Origin: Zelonia costaricensis
Taxonomy: Eukaryota; Euglenozoa; Kinetoplastea; Trypanosomatida; Trypanosomatidae
NCBI GenBank assembly: GCA_030849075.1
Contig: JASAOO010003551.1
Coordinates: forward strand, 6,254 to 70,253
Length of the DNA: 64,000 nucleotides
Direction of reading: 5' to 3'
Notes under the pieces: model-generated
Told to the model about the DNA's origin: nothing
The model's input: only the letters and a program-made list of their open reading frames with translations
Databases searched by the model: none
Translations under genes and position numbers: made by a program
Part shown: positions 9,203 through 19,443 of the stretch, piece by piece
Numbering within the stretch: position 1 is the stretch's first letter
How the letters are laid out: every line of letters starts with the position of its first letter

Positions 9203-10969
9203 TCACAGGGAAGAGGAGTCGCTGCCGTCGGTGCTGCCAGCCGCGTCGGAGCCGCTGTCGTCTCCGATCGGCGGGAGGTCCTCCAGCCGCACCACGCCCT
9301 GCCTCAGCGCCTCCTGCAGCGACGTGGGTAGGGAGTGCGGGCTGAGCAGCGAGGCATCCGTCGCCACGCGTGGTACGGCGCGCTGCGGCCGCATGAGTTC
9401 AGCGAGCCGCGCGTCCTCGTCTTCGGCGCTGTCCGCGGCGCCAGCAGCCCCCCGGCTGCGCTTGTGGCCGCGCCGCTCGCTGAGGTCGATCACCTCCGGC
9501 GCGGTGGCGGTGGCTGCGTCGTCGGTGGGGCCGCTGCGGGTTCGAATGGGGAAGCGCCGCGGCACGCGGGAGAGCTGCACCGGGGCGAGAAACGACTCGG
9601 TCGCGTTGCGCAGGAGGGAGTACCCTCCCTGCTGCCACTGCACAAAGACGTGCGCGGCGGCGGGGGCGCCGGTGTCGGCGGCGCCGCGCTGTGGGACCGT
9701 CACGAGCGCCGTCGCCGCCCGCACCTCGTTTGCCTCCATCTCGCGCACCACCGACGACGTCAGCGACGGCTTCGCGCGAATGCGGACGGCGCGGTCGTCA
9801 CGGACGGGAGTGTAGAACGTCGGCGCGGGTAGCGTCATCGAATCGGTCCGGGCCGCAGCTCGGCCGCCTGTTACCACCGCCGCGGCGGTGGCCTCATCGC
9901 CTGGGGCGGCCTCAGGTGCGTCGATTTCGGCAAGGAGCGGCAGGCCACTCGTCCCGGCCAGCTTCGACCATCCCCACACATGCCGGCCCTCCTCAACGTA
10001 TGTCAACTCGTACGTCGTCACGTGCGGCGCGAACGCGTCTCCGGCGGGAAGGTACACCAGCACGTACTGCTCGCCCGTGAACGGGTCCGTTGCGCGGCCA
10101 CACGCCTCGACGCGCTGGCCAAACGGGATCTCGCCAACCACGTCCGCGTAGCGGTGCGGAAAGCGGCGCACCCGAATCGTCTTGGCCGCGCGGGCCGGCA
10201 CGTACACGCGGTAAAACGGCTTTACCTCGTCCAGCAGGCCCACCGTTCCGTCTGTCCACATCACGCACGCCTTGTTGATCGATACAGCGTCCGCCTCGCG
10301 CACATCTCCGGCGTACATGGGACCGGACGCCGACGCGGCCTCGCGCGCTGACGCCGCAGTCGGGCCGCTTTCGTGACGACGCCACGCGCGCTCGCCAAAG
10401 TATGGCACCACCGTGCCCTCCCGCACATAGCTCTTCAGCTCGAACCAGCGGTGGTGCAACAGCGGCAGCCACTCGGTCTCCGCCACAAGGTCGGGCGAGG
10501 GCACCTCCGTCCCACTCAGCGCCCATCGCGTAACCCCCGCGCACACCCCCAGCTGCGCCGTCTCCGCAGCGGTGGGCCGCGCACGCAAAGCCGACTCGAG
10601 TGTGGCTCGTATCGCCTCACCCGGGGCATCGCGGCGCGCCAGCAGCAGCGCTGTCCGAGTGCCGCCGCTCACGTCCCAGCGCGGCAGCGTGACCAGCACA
10701 CCGCGCTGCCCCGCCGCGGGCGTCGTCGCGGTGGCGAAGCCCAGCGGAACGGGGCACGTCTTCGTGTAGACGCCGTCCGCGAAGGAGACGGCGTGCATCG
10801 GGAGGGTGAGGGCCCACAGCACGTACGGTTCGGATGTGCTCTGACCGTCCGCCTCCGAGGCCGGGGCCAAGGATGCGTGCACGGACATGAGCACCGTCCG
10901 AAAGCGCAGCTCCAGCACCGCGCAGGGGCCCGTCTTCTCCGCCATGAAGGTGGCGGCGGAGATGGACAT
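9203..10969 (-). CDS. Conserved-type hypothetical protein with two SH3b-like segments
   Basis: 588 residues, unrecognised. I start it at the ATG encoding MSISAATFMAEK; the open frame extends 13 codons further up only through a GTG. Two regions look like bacterial-SH3-type beta barrels. The first is about residues 253-335 (KTIRVRRFPHRYADVVGEIP, then GEQYVLVYLP). The second is about residues 385-465 (AVRIRAKPSLTSSVVREMEA, then HVFVQWQQGGYSLLRN). The phrase 'IRAKPS...SSVVRE' is typical of SH3_3 repeats. The N-terminal 180 residues are a separate globular part. The C-terminus is polar and acidic (DSGSDAAGSTDGSDSSSL) and likely disordered. No signal peptide or membrane segment is seen. A binding or scaffold role is only a guess. 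Real coding is supported by strong third-position G/C bias and isolation between clear neighbours. Confidence 0.8.
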   Translation of the reverse strand: MSISAATFMAEKTGPCAVLELRFRTVLMSVHASLAPASEADGQSTSEPYVLWALTLPMHAVSFADGVYTKTCPVPLGFATATTPAAGQRGVLVTLPRWDVSGGTRTALLLARRDAPGEAIRATLESALRARPTAAETAQLGVCAGVTRWALSGTEVPSPDLVAETEWLPLLHHRWFELKSYVREGTVVPYFGERAWRRHESGPTAASAREAASASGPMYAGDVREADAVSINKACVMWTDGTVGLLDEVKPFYRVYVPARAAKTIRVRRFPHRYADVVGEIPFGQRVEACGRATDPFTGEQYVLVYLPAGDAFAPHVTTYELTYVEEGRHVWGWSKLAGTSGLPLLAEIDAPEAAPGDEATAAAVVTGGRAAARTDSMTLPAPTFYTPVRDDRAVRIRAKPSLTSSVVREMEANEVRAATALVTVPQRGAADTGAPAAAHVFVQWQQGGYSLLRNATESFLAPVQLSRVPRRFPIRTRSGPTDDAATATAPEVIDLSERRGHKRSRGAAGAADSAEDEDARLAELMRPQRAVPRVATDASLLSPHSLPTSLQEALRQGVVRLEDLPPIGDDSGSDAAGSTDGSDSSSL

Positions 10970-11017
10970 GCTGGGCTTCGGCCGCCGGACGTGTGAGCGG
11001 TGGACCACAGCAAGACG

Positions 11018-11050
11018 GTGTGTCTATGTGTATGTGTGTGTTTGTGTGTT
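11018..11050 (-). repeat. Imperfect CA microsatellite (sense) before the SH3b-like gene
   Basis: GT-rich on the plus strand with A and T interruptions, 50-80 bases upstream of the chosen ATG at 10969. On the coding strand this is CA-rich, in the expected 5' UTR or splice-acceptor zone. Confidence 0.65.
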
Positions 11051-12068
11051 GAAGAAGCGCGCTGGGCACGGCGTTTGCGCCTGACACAGTGGTCGAACAG
11101 AGTTGAGGTGATGGGGAGAAGGGATGATGCGCCCCACGCCTTCACGCGGGGAGACGAGAGGAAGTGCGTACGGGGCGAAAGTGATGGATTTGGGTGGTGC
11201 CGGGTTGGCGCGCACGCGTTGCGCCGCACGAGCTCAGCCGCCTGCGCCGCGAAAGCGGCGGAGCGTGAGAGGTCGCCTGCGCATGAGCAGTGCAGCAGCG
11301 TCGGCCGGTCCTCCGCTCTCTCCCTGCAGCAGGCAGTGCTCGCGGCCTCGGTGGGAACGGCGAAGAGCAAGCGCACAAGGCAAGAGCACTTCTCCTTTTC
11401 TGCGTCCGCAGCAACTGGGCTCGCCGCAGAACAAAGCCCTGCGCTGTGTGCCGAGCCGTCGCGCTGGCGCTCGCCCAGTGCAGGCACATCGCCCATTTCG
11501 CTCCCTAACCTTTCCCGGCTGCAAGAGTTTTGCGGCGCCGGCGGAGTGCAGCGACTCCATTTGACTTCCTTTTTTCACTTCCGCGATTTCGATTACGTTC
11601 GGTTGCGTGATTCGGGCAAACTTATACGAGTCCGTGCGCGTTTGCGTTTTTTGAGGAGCGGGGGGGAAGTGGGGGCGTGGAACAACCTTCACAGACTCGT
11701 CGTTATGCTGATGCGCCACGTTGCAGCATTTCTTTTGAGGGTATCGAAGGCGACCCCTCTGCCGACGTGCCGGGCACGAAGCCTGTCGCCTCGCACCGCG
11801 TTGACAAGGGCCGGGAAGGCGGAGACGGCGGAGGTGGGGGGGGGGATGCGAGAGGGAGGGGCAAAGGCTGAAAGGAAGCCGCGGTGGCTCGCCCTTCGCC
11901 GCTGACGTCCCCCCACGCGATCCCGCCGTGAGTACAGTACCTCCTGAGCTGACGAGAGCAGATATGCAGAGGAGACACAGAAGAATAAAAGCATAAAGAA
12001 CAGCCGCGCCGACATGTTGGTGAGCTGCAGACATGATCGAATTCATGCCAGCAGGGAAACACAAGAGG

Positions 12069-12090
12069 ACACACACACACACACATACAC
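12069..12090. repeat. CA microsatellite (plus strand), mid-spacer
   Basis: Alternating CA on the plus strand, hence TG on the coding strand. It lies about 1.1 kb after the ABC transporter stop and 1.1 kb before the next start. Confidence 0.7.
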
Positions 12091-13176
12091 GCATGCATAG
12101 TCCACGCCAAGAACACTAACAACTACAGGAAACTGAGCCGAAGACGGTGGCGCTCGCGTCCTCGCCTCTTTGGTGGGCTCGCTGGTGGGGCGTCGCAGGC
12201 AGACACGGAGGTGCCGACGTTTGCTGTACAACATGCACCCCAGCAGTCACGACACGCGCAGGGGCCCACCGCGCAGGCACGCGCAAACGCCTTCAGGACG
12301 ACCTCTCGGCCGGTTCCGCTGCGCGGCGGGAGACGGCGCAATAGGGCGGGGTGTCTTGGAGGCGGCAACATTATCTACTGCTGCGTCACACGCTAACGCA
12401 CGCATAAAACCCAAGGAGTCGAAGGGACGGGAGCGAAGTCGCGAGGAAAAAGAAACGGAGAAGGGGGAGAAGTGGAAGTGGGTGGAGGGGCGGCCAGGTC
12501 CGCCCGCACACACTCTCACGCCGAGCCGGTGAGGGAGGTGAGGAGACCCGGTGAGAGAGACAGCGGAAGGGGAGGGGGGGGGGGTCAAGCACAAAGCAGA
12601 AAGCAGCCGCAGAAAGCGGTGCGACCACTTTGCGCTCCATCGACGTGGCACGGCAAAGGCTGGGCACAAGGTAAGAGCGAAGTTGCACCACGCCGCGGTG
12701 TGCTCAGCAGCAGCAGCAGCAGGGGAGAAAGGAGTGCAGTGAGTGAGAGAGAGAACAAGAAGGAGACGCAGCACGGGGAGGGCGAGGTTCACACACGCAA
12801 CGCAGCCGCCACACGTCCGAAAGTAGCGAAGAAGAAAAGAAAAGTGAGGTGCCGGATGAGCGATGGGGCAGCGCAGGAGCCGCACGAGGAGAGGGGGGAA
12901 GGGGGCTGAGGCGAGGAGTGCGCACGTGGCCGTTTTGCCCCCCGCTCGCACGGGCTAGGCGCTGCACGAGGCGGAGCCCGTCGGCTGTATCAGAGGACGC
13001 CAGGAAGGAGGGAGAAGGAGGGGGAGGCGCAGGTGGTAGGAGGAAGTCGGGTGCACCCCCCCCCCCGGGGGCAAAGACATAGAACGGAGGTGGGGGGACA
13101 TCGACCGTGTACCGTTCCACCACGACGCCCCCCTCCCCCCCCACCCCTCCAACCACTCCCTCGCCTCCTTCCTCAG

Positions 13177-15243
13177 TTAGACCGTCTTGTCCGCCGTAAT
13201 GACGCGCTCACCGACCTTGACTGGGTTGCTGACCTTTTCGGCGGTCCAGCACCCGCCACGGGAGATGCGGAGGATGTTCGTGTGGTGGCGGATCACCACA
13301 TCGCGGTGCGTGACCGAGATCATGCGCACGTTCATGCGGCGCAGGTGGTTTAGCACGTCCTGCTCCGTGTCGTCCATCATCGACGTCGCCTCGTCGAGAA
13401 TCGCGACCGGCGTCACCTTGCTCCGGTCCATGCGCAGGATGTGAAAAAAGACGCGTGCCATGCTGATGCGCTCCTTCTGCCCACCGCTGAGGCTTGTCCA
13501 GTCGTACGAGGTGTCGGTGTTGTCGAGGTCGAAGCCCATGATGGCGCTGTCGTAGCCGTGAATCACGCGCACCACCGTGTGCGCACCGGCCAGGTCAATC
13601 GACTTCTTCACCGCCTCGCAAATCTCCGCCGTCGGCGACTCGACCGCGTCGGGGAAGCAGATCTGCTCGTACAAGGTGCACTGCGGCGCCATGTAGCTGT
13701 GCTGCGGCGCCAGCAGGAAGCGAACGGACTTGTCCTGCGAGAACACACCAGCGCGGGGCATCCACAGTCCGCACAGCATGCGCAGCAGCGACGTCTTGCC
13801 ACAGCCGTTCTCGCCAATGATGACCCAGTCCTCGTCGCTGCGGAACTCGATGTTCATGTCCGAGAAGAGCGGCTCGCCGGCCGGCGACTCGAGCAGCAGG
13901 TGCTCCATCTTCACAAGCGGGTACACCTTCGCAGCCGGGTCGTGCTCGATCATCTTCACCTGCGTGTACTCGAGCGGCGACCCCGGCAGGGAGGCGTAGT
14001 CGGCGTCGTGGCGGGAGTGGATGAAGGTGCCCTCGGCGATGCTCTTCAAGGTCGTGTCGAACTCCGCCATCTTCGTTGCGAACTCGGTCAGGTGCGACAG
14101 CTCGCGGAAGTTCACGACGAAGTCCTTCACGCTGCAGTTGAGGTCCTCGATGAGCTGAATCTCAAGGTAGACGTCGTTGACGGAGCGGTGGTAGTGTGAG
14201 TGGCGTGCGCCGCTGAAGGTGACACTCTGCGCCACCACTGTCATGAAAGTCGAGAACGCCGTCTCGAGCATCTCGAAGTTGCCCTTCGCCAGCGCCATGT
14301 GGTCCAGCGAGCGCTTGAGCGTCGCCAGGGACGCGTCAAGGCGCTTGCGCGTGTAGTCGCCGGCGCCGTGCATCGCGATGTTCTCCACGTTGTTGATGTC
14401 GTTGGTGAGCATGCGGCGATAGTCGTCCTCGCGGGAGAGAAGGTGCGAGTGGATGCGACCGAAGGCGGGGGCCATGCGCCGCAGCGCGAAGACGGCAGAG
14501 CCGGCGATGCCGCTCATGAGCAGCGCCGGCCGCAGCCCCGCCTGCTCCACGAGCGCGGCCATGGACGTGATGCACTCCAGTCCGGGCAGGACGAAGTAGT
14601 AGGGCAGCTCCGCGAAGTGCTCGGCGAACTCGCCACAGTACGTGGCGATGGCCGTGTCAGCCGCCTCCAACCGGTTGTCCAGCACCGTCGCCTGGTAGTA
14701 GACGAGCTGGTGGTAGAAGCGGCGCTGCAGGGTGCGGCTGAGGCGCTCGCGGTAGCAGCCGATTAGCCACGGTCGAAGGCCCTCGATCGCGCCGCTGGTC
14801 AGCGCGTTCGCGAGGCCGACCGCGATGCGGGCAAGGATCTTGTTCACGAAGCGACTGAGCCGCTCCGAGCGGACGCCGTGCATCATGGTCGCCAGCACCT
14901 CGCCGTTGGCCTTCGAGATCCACACGCGCAGCACCGCCTTGACGGCGAAGAGCAAGATAAAGATGACCGAGCCGAGCGCCTCGCGGCAGCGCCACGTCGG
15001 AAGCGCGATGCGGGCGATCTGGAAGAAGTGCGTGTAGAGCGCCCACGTCACCTCCGTATCATCCTCAGTATGCACCGAGGCGATGGCGCGGCCGAAGAGG
15101 CGAAGGTAGTGGCGCTGCACGAGCGTCGCGATAGCGAACACGGCCGACGTGCCGACCACGCCGAAGCGGTTGGCCAGCGGCATCGCGTGCATCGCGTTCA
15201 GCACGGACGCCCTCGTCCGCGCACTCGTGTGAACGTGCGGCAT
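13177..15243 (-). CDS. Glycosomal/peroxisomal ABC half-transporter, subfamily D (GAT3-like)
   Basis: 688 residues with one N-terminal transmembrane domain (about 20-330) and one C-terminal nucleotide-binding domain, the half-transporter layout of ABCD proteins. Walker A is GENGCGKT at 477-484 (Lys483), the signature is LSGGQKER starting at 585, and Walker B is AILDEATS with Asp617-Glu618. The phrase following Walker A (SLLRMLCGLW) is typical of ABCD proteins. Family members import fatty acyl groups or related substrates into peroxisomes; in kinetoplastids three of them (GAT1-3) sit in the glycosomal membrane. GAT3 identity rests on remembered gene order, so no symbol is given. The ATG at 15243 is used because the longer frame begins with TTG. 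A good splice acceptor lies at 15515-15531. Confidence 0.92.
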   Translation of the reverse strand: MPHVHTSARTRASVLNAMHAMPLANRFGVVGTSAVFAIATLVQRHYLRLFGRAIASVHTEDDTEVTWALYTHFFQIARIALPTWRCREALGSVIFILLFAVKAVLRVWISKANGEVLATMMHGVRSERLSRFVNKILARIAVGLANALTSGAIEGLRPWLIGCYRERLSRTLQRRFYHQLVYYQATVLDNRLEAADTAIATYCGEFAEHFAELPYYFVLPGLECITSMAALVEQAGLRPALLMSGIAGSAVFALRRMAPAFGRIHSHLLSREDDYRRMLTNDINNVENIAMHGAGDYTRKRLDASLATLKRSLDHMALAKGNFEMLETAFSTFMTVVAQSVTFSGARHSHYHRSVNDVYLEIQLIEDLNCSVKDFVVNFRELSHLTEFATKMAEFDTTLKSIAEGTFIHSRHDADYASLPGSPLEYTQVKMIEHDPAAKVYPLVKMEHLLLESPAGEPLFSDMNIEFRSDEDWVIIGENGCGKTSLLRMLCGLWMPRAGVFSQDKSVRFLLAPQHSYMAPQCTLYEQICFPDAVESPTAEICEAVKKSIDLAGAHTVVRVIHGYDSAIMGFDLDNTDTSYDWTSLSGGQKERISMARVFFHILRMDRSKVTPVAILDEATSMMDDTEQDVLNHLRRMNVRMISVTHRDVVIRHHTNILRISRGGCWTAEKVSNPVKVGERVITADKTV

Positions 15244-15397
15244 GAGTTCCGTTTCCGTATTGTTTTGTCCTCTCCACAACGCGGCTGCCGAGAGTCACAC
15301 AGGAGGTACAATGAGCGAGGGAGCGCCTGCTGCCGTGTCTGTGCAGGGGGGCGCGCAGATTCTCGTTGTCAGCTCGTTTTTGCTTGTATGTGCGTGC

Positions 15398-15422
15398 GTG
15401 TGTGTGTGTGTGTGTGTGTGTG
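15398..15422 (-). repeat. CA microsatellite (sense) before the ABCD transporter
   Basis: About twelve GT units on the plus strand, 155-180 bases upstream of the ATG at 15243. It lies inside the inferred 5' UTR, between the candidate splice acceptor at 15515 and the start codon. Confidence 0.8.
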
Positions 15423-15514
15423 CAGTGATGTGGCGCGCGTTCGAGAAGCGGAAGTGATTCGCTGATATGAGCCCCTGCGCGGCGGAAGGGAAGGGGTGGG
15501 GCTGGCCGGCCGAG

Positions 15515-15531
15515 CTGGAAAAAGAAAAGGG
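15515..15531 (-). promoter_or_regulatory. Candidate trans-splice acceptor of the ABCD transporter
   Basis: On the coding strand the sequence reads CCC, TTTTCTTTTTCC, AG, a compact pyrimidine tract directly followed by an AG (bases 15515-15516). Spliced-leader addition here would give a 5' UTR of about 270 bases. The position is inferred from sequence only. Confidence 0.45.
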
Positions 15532-17547
15532 TGATGATGAGAAGCAGGAGGCGCTCGCGCAGGGGTTGAGAAGGGGGGAGGGCGGAAAAGGAGAAATCAC
15601 AAAAGAAAACGAAAACGCCGGTTTCGCGATGGTTGTTGATGCGTGAAACGAAGGCGAGGGAGGGGGTAGGGAAGTGGGTCGGCGGAGGGGAAGGGGAAGA
15701 GAGCTTTACACTAAGTGAGCTAAGGGCGGGGGAGAGCTAGGGGCGCTAGCGGAAGAGAGGAGCGAGACCAGCGGAGGCGTGAGAGGGGAGAAGAGGGAGC
15801 GGCGGGCAAGAAAGGGAGCGAAAAGCGCGCCGACGTATCAGCAACGTGAGAGAGAAAGAGAAGAGAAAGTGGCGCTGCGGCACTGGCCGGTATTTTCTCT
15901 TTTCCGGTTGCTCTTCTTTTTCCAGCTGGAGCGGGCTGATGCCCACGTGACGCGGTGGCGTGGACAGGGGCGCGGGAATACGCGGAGAGAGAGCGTAATG
16001 TGGGTTGAGGTAAAGGCGACAACGACGAAAAACAAAGGCGAAGCAAGAGTAGCTAGGGGGTGGGGGGGGGGAGGTAGGCGCTCACAGGTGGAGGGGAGAG
16101 GGGGGGAGAAATTAGTTCGCCTTGTTCTCTTCTCCGCAGTGCGTCCCGCAGCGTCGAACGGGGTTGAAGGGGTGCAGACGGCGTCTTCAAACCCAAAACG
16201 TCGAGGCGTTAAAGGCGCTGAAGAGCAGTCGACGTGTGGTGGAGCCGCGTACAAGTTGGTGAAGGGCGACGTACAAAAAGGGAAATGGCGTGATGACTAA
16301 AGAGGAGGCGCGAGAAGGGGGTGCGGGGGAGGAGCACAAACGACCTCCAGCGGGTTCGCTGCTGTGGGGTGTACAAGGAAGGGTGTGTGTTTGTGAAAGT
16401 GGGAAAGATAAAGCGAACCGACAGATAGCGAGGCGGCGTGTGGGCAGTTTTCCCTACGGCTCGGGCAACGCGAGAGTGGCTTGCACGCAAAGCAAGCGAC
16501 GAACCTAAACGACTCACGCCTACTCGTCGCCGCGTGCTACGGCTTTTCTTTTTTTTTTTTTTGACTCCTTCTCCGTCGCGTGAAGTCGCAGGCAGTGGCG
16601 AGTCACAAAGACAAGCACAGAGGCAAAAACGAGGCGCAACAATGAAAGCGAGTTGTGATGGTGGTCCTTTTTTTTTTGGGGGGGGAGAAGGGCTGGCGTC
16701 GCACGCGTGCGGTGCCGCCGTGAGCGATCAGCAAGGAGCAGTGGAAACTGCAGTGCAGCACCGGTGTTCGTGCGCAAAGGATGACGAGGGGTGAGGCGGT
16801 TCAGAGGGAAAGTGGGGTGGAGCAGGACATCGCAGACCGGTGGCGGGAGAAAGGCCGCTGGTGGGGCACAGCTTGGGAGTCGTGCCGAGGCAACCGCAGC
16901 CGCCACATCGCGACACGCTACGCACACCCTCGTCGCAGGTCAATAAGACGGCGGGGGAGCAACTTTTTCCGCACGCGCCTGTGCGCAGTGTTCGTCCCTG
17001 CCCCCCCCCCCGCACCCCCCTGCCTGAAAGGGGGAGGGGGGCGGGGCCGCCATCGTTGTTGTTTGTGCGATCCGACGGGCCATTGCGGAGGCACAACGCG
17101 CGTGCGTCGACAACTCTACGTTGCTCATGTGGCTGCTCTTCCTGATTTGGGATGCCATTTCTGTGTTGGTGCACATGGACAGGCGGCTAAGGCCGACACG
17201 GTCCTTTGCAAGCGCCGGAGAGCGCTTGGGGTCCAAGAGGAAGAAAAAGACAAGAACCCCCACGGAGACCCCCTCCCCTGCGGCAGGGGTCGTTGAGCCA
17301 GCGCTGGGAGCGTGTGAGACTCGGCTGCGGTGTGCCGGCGGTGGCAACGCGCGCAACCCCAAAAGCACCTGGAGCTGCCGTCGCCTGCGCTCGCACGCGC
17401 TGATGCGCCAACCCCGGTTCCCTCATGATGCCGCCTTTCCACTCCGGGACAGACTCGCCCCTCCGCTCCTCGGCGTGCACCTCCGCGGGGGTGGTGGGTG
17501 GGTTCACGGCGCTGACGAGTTCTCCTGCGGCGAAGGGGCACACTCGG

Positions 17548-19443
17548 CTACGGCGACCAGCGTGGCGTGTGCGTGGCGGTTACGTCGTGGGCACCGGGAG
17601 AGTAGAGATCGCTCGCGGACGTGAGGGAGGAGTTCAACGAGGCCGCGTACGGCGTGTGCGGCTTGCGCTCGTCGTAGTGGCGTGGGGTGAAGGGCGGCGC
17701 GGCAAGAACGTCGTCGGACCGGCCGCCAGGGCTGGCGTTGCCCGGCGTCGCGTACCCCTCCGTCCCGCCGGGGCTGCTGCGGTGCGGTGAGGCCGAGCTG
17801 CCGGTCTTCTGCGCGTCCACAAGGAGGCTGTGGTGCGGCGGGCAGGTGCGGGCCATCTGGCCAATGCTGACCAGCGCCGCCTGGAGGGAGGCGGACCGGT
17901 TCAGCTCGGCGGCAGACGGCACCGTCGGCGGCGCAGGCGGCGCCGTGAGGTTCAGCACGACAGACGGCGCCGGTGCATGCGCGGGACGCTGGCGGTACAC
18001 AACGGACTGTCCCGGCACCCGCCGCCCTTCTGGTGCCCCGATCGGCGACGGGGAGGCTGGCGAGGCGGGCGTTGCCGGTGTCCTGGCCGACTTCACCGCG
18101 CCGCTGGCGCTGCTTGTGCTGCTCGCCAGCCGCCTGCGAGTGCCGCTGCCGCCGTTCCCACCCTTCGTGGTGCCCCTCTCCTTCCTCGGCGGCTTCAGCT
18201 GCCGCGTGGCGGCGACGCGCCGTGCCTCGGTGCTGAGGGGGGACTGCATCTCTGATATGCACTGCAGCCGGCGCTGGTTCTCAATCCCGGCGTCGCGCTC
18301 GGCCGTGTCGAGGTCCATGAAGCACAGCCGCGCCGCGCGGTTGTTGTCCAGCGAGGCGATGCCCTTGTAGTACTGCTCGCAGATGGTGGGGAGGAGCCGC
18401 ATGTAGTTGCTGAGCAGCTGCGCCAGCGGCGCGTACGCCTCCCTCGACGAGGCGCCGCCCCCGCTGGCCGCTGGTGTTGCGGGGACGGTGGAGGCGCTCG
18501 GCACGGTGGGGGAGAGCACGGAGCTGGAGGTGCTGAGAGGGGAGAGGTGCGCCAGGCGTGCCCGCCCCGCCTCCCCCGCCGCGTCCTCCGCCATCTTCGC
18601 CGACCGCTCCAGCTGCGCCTCCCCGTGGTACGAGCGCGAGCCGCACAAGCTGAGCCGCGGCAGCGAGCCGGGCGCCCCTGCGACGGACCCCGTCGACGCG
18701 AAGTAGTCAGACGGCGGCGAGGCGTGGGGCAGCTGGCCCTGCGGCGTGCACAGGCCGGGCGGCTTGCTGCCGCCGTCTGCCGCTCCTGTGTCTGTGGCTG
18801 AGGCGGTGCGGTAGTGGTCGAGCTTGAGCGCGATGAAGCGCCAGCACGGGTCCCAGCGGCTGTGCTCGTCGTGCGTGATGGCGATGCCGAGTTTGATGTC
18901 AAGCAGCTCGTGGCCCAGCGTCTCGTACTCGCGCTTGTAGTCCACGACGACGTCGAAGAGGCAGCGGTACGTGAGCGGCTTGTACATCAGAGTCGACTTG
19001 CGGCTGAGGCCGAGTGCGCCGTAGAGCGGTTGGTTGGCGCGGGTGCGCAGCACGAGGACGATGTGCCGATAGAAGTTGCCATTCGCCTCGGACTTGAAGG
19101 AGAGCGGGATGCGGTCGATGTCACGCAAGGACTGGGTGTAGTACAGGCCAACGAAGGTCGCCTCCAGGCAGCGGATCGGCAGTGCCTCGGCAAGCACCTC
19201 CTTCGCGGTGAAGAGGATGCTCTGCAGCGAGCGGTGCTTCTCGAGCGAGAAAAAGGTGCGGGGGAGGTGGTTGTACGTCAGCACGCTGATCTGCCGCTGA
19301 ATGTACGGAATCTGGTCCGCGGAGGGCCGATCGCGCGGGATGGCCGTCTCACTGGGCCTCGGCGGGTCGGCGAGGCCATCGTGGCCGCTGAAGGGGTTCT
19401 GCTGGCTGAGCTCCTCTACAATGCTCAGGAGTCGGTCCGTCAT
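17548..19443 (-). CDS. VASH: Vasohibin-type tubulin tyrosine carboxypeptidase
   Basis: 631 residues from the ATG at 19443; the frame stays open 54 codons further up but only to a TTG. The core, about residues 45-210, matches vasohibin strongly: EALPIRCLEATFVGLYYTQS, LSFKSEANGNFYRHIVLVL, LYGALGLSRKSTLMYKPLTY, and LGIAITHDEHSRWDPCW. The transglutaminase-like Cys-His-Ser triad is complete: Cys92, His127, Ser147. Cys-to-His spacing is 35, as I recall for human VASH1. The family removes the C-terminal tyrosine of alpha-tubulin and so sets microtubule identity in the flagellum and subpellicular array. The remaining 400 residues are Ser/Pro/Ala-rich and probably disordered, far longer than the tail of animal vasohibins. 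I see no small vasohibin-binding partner here. Confidence 0.93.
   Translation of the reverse strand: MTDRLLSIVEELSQQNPFSGHDGLADPPRPSETAIPRDRPSADQIPYIQRQISVLTYNHLPRTFFSLEKHRSLQSILFTAKEVLAEALPIRCLEATFVGLYYTQSLRDIDRIPLSFKSEANGNFYRHIVLVLRTRANQPLYGALGLSRKSTLMYKPLTYRCLFDVVVDYKREYETLGHELLDIKLGIAITHDEHSRWDPCWRFIALKLDHYRTASATDTGAADGGSKPPGLCTPQGQLPHASPPSDYFASTGSVAGAPGSLPRLSLCGSRSYHGEAQLERSAKMAEDAAGEAGRARLAHLSPLSTSSSVLSPTVPSASTVPATPAASGGGASSREAYAPLAQLLSNYMRLLPTICEQYYKGIASLDNNRAARLCFMDLDTAERDAGIENQRRLQCISEMQSPLSTEARRVAATRQLKPPRKERGTTKGGNGGSGTRRRLASSTSSASGAVKSARTPATPASPASPSPIGAPEGRRVPGQSVVYRQRPAHAPAPSVVLNLTAPPAPPTVPSAAELNRSASLQAALVSIGQMARTCPPHHSLLVDAQKTGSSASPHRSSPGGTEGYATPGNASPGGRSDDVLAAPPFTPRHYDERKPHTPYAASLNSSLTSASDLYSPGAHDVTATHTPRWSP

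Larger units (their letters stand above)
10970..13176 (-). other. Intergenic spacer between the ABCD transporter and the SH3b-like gene
   Basis: 2.2 kb without a supported gene. The longest minus-strand frames (around 11234-12094 and 12247-12951) are rich in Pro, Ser, Arg and Cys, start in CA repeat DNA and have no domain. It contains a CA-type tract 50-80 bases before the downstream ATG, a TG-type tract at 12069-12090, and pyrimidine-rich stretches on the coding strand. Confidence 0.55.
15244..17547 (-). other. Intergenic spacer between the vasohibin-like and ABCD genes
   Basis: 2.3 kb with no supported gene. The part nearest the ABC transporter has a CA-type microsatellite and a pyrimidine tract followed by AG. 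Further away it includes a T run near 16549-16562 on the plus strand, a C run near 17002 and a higher-complexity patch around 17040-17200 with no clear protein domain. This last patch could be worth a retroposon search. Confidence 0.55.

Noticed and set aside
11234..12094. Minus-strand frame with a possible membrane segment near its start
   Set aside because: It begins in CA-repeat DNA, and the downstream part is low-complexity Arg/Pro/Ser. A second overlapping frame has a similar hydrophobic start, so the hydrophobicity is a T/C-composition effect.
13177..15243. Mitochondrial ABC half-transporter (ATM1 or MDL type)
   Set aside because: The nucleotide-binding domain phrases (SLLRMLCGLW, LSGGQKERISMARVFFH) and the N-terminal membrane region follow subfamily D rather than B. 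I saw no clear mitochondrial presequence.
16549..16562. T run as a Pol III terminator
   Set aside because: No tRNA or other Pol III gene lies upstream on the plus strand, and the run is ordinary spacer homopolymer.
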